A stretch of DNA of 13,643 bases from Parcubacteria group bacterium (GTDB lineage Bacteria; Patescibacteriota; Minisyncoccia; JACPCQ01): NCBI GenBank assembly GCA_016179715.1, contig JACPCQ010000002.1, forward strand, positions 1 through 13,643, given 5' to 3'. The notes under the pieces were generated by a model. That model saw nothing but the letters and a program-made list of their open reading frames with translations. It was not told the origin of the DNA and searched no databases. A program made the translations under genes and the position numbers. Each line of letters begins with the position of its first letter. Within the stretch, counting starts at the first letter, position 1. Below, in pieces: positions 1 through 4,847 of the stretch.

Positions 1-1
1 C

Positions 2-586
2 AGCCGTGCGGTTGCCGAAAACATGCGCGCGGCACTCGCGCCATTTGTGACACAAAGCAATTTTCCTCCCGAACAGGACGGTATTGTGGAAGACCAGGAG
101 CTTATCGCCATCGGCTCAAACGGCTCGCTAAAAAGCGCCGTAGCGCTTACTGAATACGGTTATATCTATGAACCGCAATTGCAGGCGCCGGAGGTGCGCG
201 AGGCGTTTTTAAATGAAATGGCGTTTCAGACCTATCGCGGAGTGAAGAAATTTTTTGAGCCGAGTTACGACGGGCCGCCACAATCACACGGTTCCGCTCT
301 CCTTCCGTACCTGTGGAAACACCCCATGCGCTCCGGTATGAAAGGAAGCGCGGATGTTTTTGCGCTACAGATTGCGCTTGCGCGCGAAGGACTGTATCCG
401 CCCGAGGGAGCTACGCTTGCCGGTTGTCCCATTATCGGAAGTTACGGCTCCTGCACTGCGCGCGCGGTGCGCGCGTTTCAGAAGCGCTACGCAGAAGAGA
501 TTGCGCACGCGGCGGAAGGGGAAGAAATAGACGGGGAAGTGAGTAACGGCACGCTTGCAGTGCTTGCGGCGCGGTATGGGAGATGA
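2..586 (+). CDS. N-acetylmuramoyl-L-alanine amidase with C-terminal peptidoglycan-binding domain (5' partial)
   Basis: The frame is open from base 2, so the gene begins upstream of the window; the first ATG at 23 is probably internal, because the preceding codons (SRAVAEN) also fit the amidase. The visible start matches the last part of an Amidase_3 zinc amidase: a helix like the usual 'LA..I...L', then the strand LTEYGYIYEP, which corresponds to the family's 'vEtGFlsNp' and keeps the catalytic Glu, then a helix ending GVKKFF. From about residue 105 (counting from the ATG) a PG_binding_1 repeat follows, with LQIALAREGLYP and TARAVRAFQKRY. The enzyme would cut the bond between MurNAc and the stem peptide outside the cell, with the C-terminal module holding it on the wall. 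Any signal peptide and the zinc ligands lie upstream. It converges with the HU gene. The family is fairly sure; the exact role (division, remodelling) is unknown. Confidence 0.8.
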   Translation, partial: SRAVAENMRAALAPFVTQSNFPPEQDGIVEDQELIAIGSNGSLKSAVALTEYGYIYEPQLQAPEVREAFLNEMAFQTYRGVKKFFEPSYDGPPQSHGSALLPYLWKHPMRSGMKGSADVFALQIALAREGLYPPEGATLAGCPIIGSYGSCTARAVRAFQKRYAEEIAHAAEGEEIDGEVSNGTLAVLAARYGR

Positions 587-595
587 TGTTCAGAA

Positions 596-634
596 AAACC
601 ATACGCGCCCGGGAGGGCGCGTATGGTTTATTTT
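596..634. terminator. bidirectional intrinsic terminator between amidase and HU genes
   Basis: A perfect 15-bp stem (596-610 paired with 615-629) closes a GGGA loop. The stem begins AAA and ends TTT, and TTTT follows at 631-634. It lies 10 bp after the amidase stop and about 30 bp beyond the HU stop, between convergent genes, so it can end transcription in both directions. Confidence 0.85.
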
Positions 635-662
635 ATTACATCTGCCGGCAGACGTAATTTCT

Positions 663-938
663 TTACTGTTTTACCGCGTCTTTTAACGCTTTTCCTGCGC
701 GGAATTTCGGCACGCGCGTCGCAACCACGTGTACCATCTCGCCCGTGCGCGGGTTGCGCGCTTCGCGCGCGGCGCGCTGACGCACCGCGAATACGCCAAA
801 TCCTGCAATAGAAACATCTTCTCCGCGCTTGAGCGAAGAGGTGATATTCCCAAAAACGGTCTCTACCACGTCTTCCGAAGCGGTTTTTGTGCCTCCAAGC
901 TTCTCATGCACCTTGTCTACGAGATCTGCTTTATTCAT
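663..938 (-). CDS. HU family DNA-binding protein
   Basis: A 91-residue protein of normal HU length. The N-terminal helical dimerisation part (MNKADLVDKVHEKLG) is followed by GFGVF at about 46-50 and the DNA-binding beta-arm containing RNPRTGE at 61-67, with the intercalating Pro at 63. The end RVPKFRAGKALKDAV is typical. HU coats and bends chromosomal DNA as a dimer in the nucleoid. ATG at 938 gives the canonical N-terminus; no clear Shine-Dalgarno site precedes it. A good promoter lies about 45 bp upstream (982-1011), divergent from the promoter of the next gene. HU and IHF subunits cannot be told apart with certainty, but the sequence reads as plain HU. Confidence 0.95.
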   Translation of the reverse strand: MNKADLVDKVHEKLGGTKTASEDVVETVFGNITSSLKRGEDVSIAGFGVFAVRQRAAREARNPRTGEMVHVVATRVPKFRAGKALKDAVKQ

Positions 939-981
939 AGTTTACTGAAGTGCTAAATGACTGGTATTCGACCTTTTCCAC

Positions 982-1011
982 ATTATACATTGTATTTCAA
1001 GGACTTTTCAA
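982..1011 (-). promoter_or_regulatory. sigma70-type promoter of the HU gene
   Basis: On the minus strand TTGAAA (1006-1011), an 18-bp spacer and a perfect TATAAT (982-987) point at the HU gene. CCTTGAA or TCTTGAA occurs three times around the -35 (996-1002, 1007-1013, 1020-1026). TTTTCCACA at 974-982, which fits the DnaA-box consensus, overlaps the edge of the -10. The promoter is convincing; the other motifs may be chance. Confidence 0.75.
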
Positions 1012-1047
1012 GACATGCCTTCAAGGGTGTGGATAGGCGTCTTATGC

Positions 1048-1076
1048 TTGACAAACAAGATATGTTTTGTTATAAT
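1048..1076 (+). promoter_or_regulatory. perfect-consensus extended -10 promoter of the orphan gene at 1200
   Basis: TTGACA (1048-1053), a spacer of exactly 17 bp and TATAAT (1071-1076) preceded by TGT, an extended -10. This matches the sigma70 consensus at every position. Transcription should start near 1083, giving a leader of about 117 nt before the ATG at 1200. Confidence 0.85.
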
Positions 1077-1120
1077 GCAACTGATAGAAAATGGTTCTTG
1101 CATATCGCTACTTGTCGCGC

Positions 1121-1179
1121 CTATCCATTGCAGTTTTTAGAAAATAAAAACTTTGTTTTCTAAAACTGCAATAGGGTAG
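1121..1179 (+). promoter_or_regulatory. long hairpin in the 5' leader of the orphan gene
   Basis: ATTGCAGTTTTTAGAAAA (1127-1144) pairs with TTTTCTAAAACTGCAAT (1156-1172), 17 bp with one bulged T and an 11-nt loop. A further six pairs (1121-1126 with 1174-1179, one G-U) extend it past a bulged A. It ends 7 nt before the AAAGGA ribosome binding site (1186-1191), so the site itself is not in the stem. It could stabilise the mRNA 5' end or be a regulatory element. A poor U-tract follows it, so it is not an obvious terminator. Confidence 0.65.
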
Positions 1180-1199
1180 CCAACGAAAGGAAAACCGTC

Positions 1200-1634
1200 A
1201 TGGAATACCCCCTCTCTGTGGACTACGAGATGAGCGTCGAGAGTGCAGTGAGGCTTGGACAGTACGACAAGGTGGACGGTGAAATCACGACGAAGAACTT
1301 CCCCACCGAGCGGACGGGGGAAACCGACGTCATAGTAGAACTCATCCACTTCAATGTGATCTCGAGCAATGACGTGCTCGAGAAACTCGACGAGATGCCT
1401 TACCGCCCCGCCGAGCTTCGCGAGCTTCTCGCCTTTGGCCGGAAGTATCCCGACGTGCAGCGCGAGTTTCCAATCGTGGCGCTGGGTTCCGTCTTACGGC
1501 ACTGGCTCCGCCGCTCCCTCGTCTCATGTCTCCTCGGAAGCAGTTCGTCGCGCATCCTGTGCCTCGACTGGTACGGGGTGATGAACTGGGGCAAACTCTC
1601 CCGGTTCGCCGCCGTCCGTAAAAGTGGCAAGTAG
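1200..1634 (+). CDS. orphan protein with a hypervariable-looking C-terminal tail (possible DGR target)
   Basis: A 144-residue soluble protein of no named family. I recall similar unnamed proteins in Parcubacteria, but could not check. AAAGGA (1186-1191) sits 8 nt before the ATG, so the start is secure. Residues 1-98 are acidic and ordinary, with LIHFN at 48-52, MPYRPAELRELLAFG at 66-80 and FPIVALGSV at 90-98. Residues 99-135 are unlike this: rich in Leu, Ser, Arg, Cys and Trp, with isolated skeleton residues (LDW at 122-124, W130). They are followed by the conserved-looking RFAAVRK at 135-141 and a GC-rich coding stretch at 1600-1618. Twenty of the 36 codons from 99 to 134 are NNC, as expected if template AAC codons were randomised; the first 35 codons have about 14, so the bias is modest. 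No reverse transcriptase or template repeat is in the window. It has its own promoter and terminator. Confidence 0.75.
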   Translation: MEYPLSVDYEMSVESAVRLGQYDKVDGEITTKNFPTERTGETDVIVELIHFNVISSNDVLEKLDEMPYRPAELRELLAFGRKYPDVQREFPIVALGSVLRHWLRRSLVSCLLGSSSSRILCLDWYGVMNWGKLSRFAAVRKSGK

Positions 1635-1652
1635 CTTCAGCGAACTTTGTCG

Positions 1653-1695
1653 AAAGCGCCAACGGTATCACGTACCCGCGGCGCTTTTACTTTTC
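1653..1695 (+). terminator. intrinsic terminator of the orphan gene
   Basis: AAAGCGCC (1653-1660) pairs with GGCGCTTT (1680-1687), an 8-bp stem, with a smaller inner pairing (GGTA with TACC). TTTT and CTTTT follow. It begins 18 bp after the stop codon at 1634, so the orphan gene is a self-contained transcription unit. Confidence 0.7.
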
Positions 1696-1706
1696 AGTAA
1701 GCTAAA

Positions 1707-1743
1707 AACCTAACAACCTAACAACCTAACAACCTAACAACCT
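1707..1743. repeat. tandem octamer repeat, AACCTAAC x 4.6
   Basis: Four exact copies of AACCTAAC (1707-1714, 1715-1722, 1723-1730, 1731-1738) and a partial fifth (1739-1743). It lies in the spacer between the orphan gene's terminator and the repeat-bounded GIY-YIG unit. Short AT-rich microrepeats of this kind are, as I recall, common between genes in Parcubacteria. No function is visible. Confidence 0.9.
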
Positions 1744-1747
1744 GTCT

Positions 1748-1792
1748 CATTTTCCTTCACTACCGGGCGTACCCGGTAGTAGAAATGCGACT
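1748..1792. repeat. left boundary repeat of the GIY-YIG unit, palindromic
   Basis: Two arms meet head to head. 1748-1771 is a direct copy of 2070-2089, with all 20 bases identical apart from a 4-bp insertion; the uninterrupted match is 16 bp (1756-1771 with 2074-2089). 1772-1792 is an inverted copy of 2065-2085, with 19 of 21 bases identical. Together they make a perfect 9-bp hairpin, ACTACCGGG (1759-1767) with CCCGGTAGT (1772-1780), loop CGTA. The inverted arm also holds two bases of the GIY-YIG stop codon. Confidence 0.85.
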
Positions 1793-2057
1793 ATCGGTTG
1801 TCGTGATAAAGATATTCTTTTAACATGCGTTTTAACAAACGACTGCCCTGGCTGGTTTTTAGATATTTTTCTCTGCGCCTCGCATCTTTTTCATTGCGAT
1901 ATGCTTCGTAGTGAATAAGTTTCCAAGGAACGTATGGTTTTGTTGAGACAACCGCTCCGTGATTATGTTCCGCGAGTCTTTTCCGGAGATGAATAGTATA
2001 ACCAATATAAAAGTTATTATCTTTTATGCTCCGCAATATATACACATAGTGGAACAT
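1791..2057 (-). CDS. single-domain GIY-YIG nuclease family protein
   Basis: An 88-residue protein that is essentially one GIY-YIG domain. FHYVYILRS and FYIGYT form the two signature strands, RKRLAEHN supplies the catalytic-region Arg, and REKYLKT the metal-binding Glu. The Lys and Arg-rich end, RLLKRMLKEYL, is typical of the UvrC/URI-like short proteins. These proteins cut or nick DNA; single-domain forms are often called UvrC-like, but nothing here shows a repair role. ATG at 2057 gives the standard start (M-F-H-Y-V-Y-I-L); a GTG at 2078 is in frame, but starting there would overlap the rny stop codon. No clear ribosome binding site is seen. The gene lies directly downstream of rny and is bounded by inverted repeats (1772-1792 and 2065-2085), which suggests it arrived as a unit. 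Confidence 0.9.
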   Translation of the reverse strand: MFHYVYILRSIKDNNFYIGYTIHLRKRLAEHNHGAVVSTKPYVPWKLIHYEAYRNEKDARRREKYLKTSQGSRLLKRMLKEYLYHDNR

Positions 2058-2064
2058 AATCACA

Positions 2065-2089
2065 AGTCGCATTTTCACTACCGGGCGTA
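2065..2089. repeat. right boundary repeat of the GIY-YIG unit, overlapping the rny stop codon
   Basis: This stretch is repeated directly at 1748-1771 and in inverted form at 1772-1792. It includes the rny stop codon (TAG on the minus strand, 2078-2080) and the last codons of rny (2081-2089), so the copy at the far end carries a piece of the rny 3' end. Confidence 0.85.
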
Positions 2090-3121
2090 TTCCACCACGC
2101 GCGTTTCGCGGATGACATGCACCTTTATCTCGCCCGGGTATTTCAACTCCCGCTCAATCTGGTCGGCGATATTTCGCGCAAGCGTTTTTGCCTCCACGTC
2201 CGTTATTTTTTCCGGAGTAACAAACACGCGGATCTCACGCCCTGCCTGAATGGCATACGACTTCTCCACCGTATCAAACGTATTGGCGATACGCTCCAGG
2301 TCTTCCAGACGCTTCAAATAGTTCTCTATGGAATCTCTCCGCGCCCCCGGGCGCGAAGCCGATACCGCGTCCACTGTTTGCACAATGACCGACTCCAGCG
2401 TTTCGTACGGATATTCCTCGTGGTGCGACTGCATTGCCTGAATAATGCGCGTATCCACGTTGAATTTCTGCAAAATCCTGCGCCCGATTTCCACGTGCGT
2501 CCCCTGCACTTCGTGGTCTACCGCCTTTCCGATGTCGTGCAGGAGCGCGCCCTTTTTGGCGATTTGCACGTCCGCGCCCAATTCCGAAGCAAGCATGCCG
2601 GCAAGATGCGCCATTTCAATGGAATGCTGCAGCACGTTTTGACCGTAACTGGTGCGAAAACGCAAGCGTCCCAAAAGCATGAGCAACCGCGGGTCAATAT
2701 CAAAAACACCCACCTCATACATTGCGGTCTCTCCCGCTTCTTTCATCATTTTTTCCACATCCAGTTTTGCTTTCTCCACGGTCTCCTCAATGCGGGCGGG
2801 CTGGATTCTGCCGTCAAGAATCAAATTTTCCAGCGCGATACGCGCAATTTGGCGCCTGACCGGGTCAAAGCTGGAAATGAGAACCGCGCCGGGGGTGTCG
2901 TCAATAATCACTTCCACGCCCGCCGCGCGCTCAAGCGCGCGGATATTGCGGCCTTCTTTTCCGATAATTTTCCCTTTGATGTCGTCAGACGGGATGGAAA
3001 CAGTGGAGGTGGTTACCTCGGAAGCGGTGGAAGAGGCGACGCGCTGAATGATGGTTGAGAGAATATTTCGCGCCTTGCGTTCAAGTTCTTCTCTCCCGAA
3101 AAGCTCCAGTTTCTGAATACG
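2078..3121 (-). pseudogene. rny: RNase Y, KH and HD part (separated from its N-terminus by an in-frame stop)
   Basis: The frame is open from 3121 to the stop at 2078 and reads as RNase Y from just after the coiled coil. RIQKLELFGREELERKARNILS leads into the KH domain with IKGKIIGKEGRNIRALE (GxxG = GKEG), then IIDDTPGAVLISSFDPVRR, then an intact HD domain (QHSIEMAHLAG, ALLHDIGKAVDHE, HVEIG, SHHEEYP), and the standard end VIRETRVVEYAR. RNase Y is the endoribonuclease that starts mRNA decay at the membrane. An amber codon at 3122-3124 separates this part from the upstream fragment in the same frame. No ATG, GTG or TTG follows until the GTG at 2915-2917, which lies inside the KH domain, so the fragment is unlikely to make a normal protein. 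The high conservation suggests recent damage or a sequence error. TAG ends other intact genes here, so read-through is unlikely. Confidence 0.85.
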
Positions 3122-3508
3122 CTATTTTTTCTCAACGTTCGCGATAAGCTGGGCTTTTGCCTCCTCGGCGGTAAGCTGGGAGACGCGCTCAAGCGCCGTT
3201 GAGTGTTCTTTTTTGAGCTCTTCCAGGCGTTCATGGACGCGCTTAACCTCTGCGACTTTTGTTTCAACGCCCTTGCGCTCCTGTTCAACCTCAAGACGGC
3301 GACGTTCAACACCCTCTTCTTTGGAAGAGAGGCGTTCTTCAAGTTTGCGTAGTTGCTGTTCGTGCTCTTTACGCTCCCTGAGCGCGTCGCTGACGATGGA
3401 TTCGGCTTTTTTTGCTGCCGCATCAAGCGTTTCCTGCGCCTTGCTTTTGGCGTCCAGGAACACCTGCTTGATTTTAAGTTCAATGGAGTTCTTTTTCTGC
3501 TGTTCCGC
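3122..3508 (-). pseudogene. rny: RNase Y, N-terminal coiled-coil fragment
   Basis: Same frame as the KH-HD part and ended by the amber codon at 3122-3124. From 3508 it reads AEQKKNSIELKIKQVFLDA, then a long charged coiled coil (LRERKEHEQQLRKLEERL and similar), then LTAEEAKAQLIANVEKK, the junction motif of RNase Y. The frame is closed by TGA just upstream (3509-3511), and no hydrophobic membrane anchor, normally the first 25 or so residues of RNase Y, is encoded in any frame upstream. The only standard start in frame is GTG at 3463, without a ribosome binding site; an ATG at 3512 is out of frame by one base. As I recall the family, several residues normally lie between VEKK and RIQKLE, so the stop may mark a small in-frame deletion. 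Both ends of the fragment look decayed. Confidence 0.75.
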
Positions 3509-3813
3509 TCATGTTTCGATGTGCCTTTAGGGATGCTGTGTAATATGCCAAAGAGGCAATATGTTGCGTTCTACACATACACGTACAAAGGATAAAGAAA
3601 GGTGTAGCGGCTGTAAGTTAAGTGATTGATAAAAAGAATTGCAGCGGCGCGATGGAGCTGCCCGCAAGGATTATAACGCGCCTGTTCCGAGTAATGTTCT
3701 GCGCGCTCATGGTAGCAAAAAAAAATGATTTTGTCTAGAGGGTGTATGGAGCATGAGACATTATTGAAAAAAACCTGTCTTGGACGACAATTCTCGTTCT
3801 GGAAATGAAAGGA
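3509..3813. other. gene-free spacer upstream of broken rny
   Basis: I see no convincing gene, RNA or repeat here. A TATAAT faces leftward (3670-3675) but has no good -35. Short inverted pairs (GGCGCG at 3646 with CGCGCC at 3677) are weak. The missing start of rny should have been in this stretch, so it may be scrambled or inserted sequence. Confidence 0.6.
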
Positions 3814-3838
3814 GGGGCGCAGCACTTGACTGCACCCC
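3814..3838 (-). terminator. probable terminator of the orphan gene at 3861
   Basis: GGGGCGCAG (3814-3822) pairs with CTGCACCCC (3830-3838), 8 of 9 pairs with one internal mismatch, around a 7-nt loop. Read leftward it is followed by a pyrimidine-rich but imperfect T-tract. It lies 22 bp past the stop of the gene at 3861. Confidence 0.5.
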
Positions 3839-3860
3839 CCGTCGCGAGAGAGTTGAACCG

Positions 3861-4493
3861 CTAGGCGTGACGGTCAAGAACCTCCTTGATCACGAGCCTT
3901 ATCGTTTCCGTGTAGCGGAACGGCCACCCATTCCGGAGCTCATGATAGAACGTGCGCAGGTCATTCTTCAGGCTCTCGAGCTTCAGTTTCTCGAGCTCCA
4001 TGCTTTCGAGGGTACTGTTGGCACCTTGCCGCGTCCGCTCAAGCTCCGCTTCAAGCTCGGCGTGGGATAAACCACCCTGTTGTCCTTCGAAACTTTGTTC
4101 GGGGCGGATGGAGCCATCTTTGATCTTACGGTAAAGATGGAGCAGGTCCTCCATATTCTTCGCTTGAATACGGACACCGATACGACCATCCTTGTACCCC
4201 GTTGATTCGACTTCCGCTTCCGCAGACTCGTGGCGGTAAATACCCCTCTCTCGCCTGGGAAAGAGCGGGATCTGCCCGTAAAACGAGATTTCTTCAACGA
4301 TGTCAGCGACCGCCGCAGGCACCGGTTCAGTCGGCTCGCTGAGCGGGATATGCCAGCGCCCATTGTCATGCGAGAGTTTGAGCCCGGGAAGCTCATACTC
4401 GTTCCACTCCTGACCATGATCCCGCCTCGGCTTGGTCGTGAAGCCCGGGAGTTTCTGAACTTCGTCGCCCCTCAAATACACCCTGATAGACAT
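3861..4493 (-). CDS. orphan protein with C-terminal coiled coil, strongly expressed signals
   Basis: I do not recognise a named family. ATG at 4493 is preceded by AGAGGAG with 7 nt spacing, a strong site that fixes the start; the open frame running 31 codons further upstream is leader. The product is 210 residues, charged and soluble, with no signal peptide or membrane segment. Residues 1-110 look like mixed beta structure (MSIRVYLRGDEVQKLPG, RWHIPLSEP, GRIGVRIQAK). Residues 114-137 (MEDLLHLYRKIKDGSIRPEQSFEG) form a helix and turn, 143-185 a likely coiled coil (AELEAELERTRQ, LEKLKLESLKNDL), and the end has NGWPFRYTETIR. As I recall, unnamed Parcubacteria proteins have the same 'IRPxxSxEGxQ' then 'ELEAEL' pattern, unverified. 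It is monocistronic, with its own consensus promoter (4622-4650) and a leader of about 120 nt. Confidence 0.75.
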   Translation of the reverse strand: MSIRVYLRGDEVQKLPGFTTKPRRDHGQEWNEYELPGLKLSHDNGRWHIPLSEPTEPVPAAVADIVEEISFYGQIPLFPRRERGIYRHESAEAEVESTGYKDGRIGVRIQAKNMEDLLHLYRKIKDGSIRPEQSFEGQQGGLSHAELEAELERTRQGANSTLESMELEKLKLESLKNDLRTFYHELRNGWPFRYTETIRLVIKEVLDRHA

Positions 4494-4621
4494 GACGCTT
4501 CTCCTCTCTTTGCGTCGCCCGGATTTCGTCAGGCTTTCTGGGCCCATCCGTTCCGTGGTCGACTTGTTGGAAATGTGCCGCTCCACTAGGCCATATTAGA
4601 CCACACAGTGAAACTACTGTG

Positions 4622-4650
4622 AATATAGCATGTTATAATCGTTCTGTCAA
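4622..4650 (-). promoter_or_regulatory. strong extended -10 promoter of the orphan gene at 3861
   Basis: Minus strand TTGACA (4645-4650), a spacer of exactly 17 bp, then TATATT (4622-4627) preceded by TGC, an extended -10. Start of transcription is expected near 4615, where a 6-bp hairpin (4604-4609 with 4616-4621) lies at the very start of the RNA. Apart from one -10 base it matches the promoter at 1048-1076. Confidence 0.8.
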
Positions 4651-4765
4651 GTTCAGCTTCGCGTTTTTGCGATGTTCCTTGCGGAGGGCGTGCCGATAGG
4701 CAGGCCGGTTTTTCCGCGTGCGGGCGTGCTGTTCAGCGGGCGCACTAAAAAGTCCGGCGGGGGAA

Positions 4766-4774
4766 TGATATAAT
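4766..4774 (+). promoter_or_regulatory. extended -10 promoter of gpmI
   Basis: TGA followed by TATAAT (4769-4774), an extended -10. The -35 region at 17 bp is TAAAAA, a poor match. Transcription would start near 4781, inside the left arm of the inverted repeat at 4774-4784. From 4651 to 4765 I see nothing else definable. Confidence 0.6.
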
Positions 4775-4838
4775 GAGATGGTTACAAATCACCAGAAAAT
4801 CTAAAATTTCATAACGAAAGAGTTTCATAACCATCTCA
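4774..4838 (+). repeat. 11-bp inverted repeat in the gpmI leader
   Basis: TGAGATGGTTA (4774-4784) is perfectly complementary to TAACCATCTCA (4828-4838) across 43 nt of AT-rich sequence. The left arm overlaps the -10 and the start of the transcript; the right arm ends 9 nt before the gpmI ATG. It may be an RNA fold covering the translation start region or an operator-like pair. Confidence 0.7.
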
Positions 4839-4847
4839 CTGAACATT

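Noticed and set aside
1351..1671. Open frames on both strands opposite the orphan gene (for example 1351-1671 minus and 1400-1630 minus)
   Set aside because: They lack ribosome binding sites and family features and shadow the GC-rich gene at 1200-1634, which has a promoter, a good ribosome binding site and a terminator.
2117..3058. A 313-codon open frame on the plus strand antisense to rny
   Set aside because: Its translation has no recognisable domain, while the minus strand carries clear KH and HD motifs; it is a codon-bias shadow.
3122..3124. Recoding of TAG as a sense codon in rny
   Set aside because: TAG ends several intact genes here (hppA, the kinase, both orphan genes), so reassignment is unlikely; no read-through signal is recognised.
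4494..4586. Upstream extension of the orphan at 3861 to a start at 4586
   Set aside because: The internal ATG at 4493 has an excellent AGAGGAG site; the extra 31 codons lie in the leader and have no ribosome binding site.
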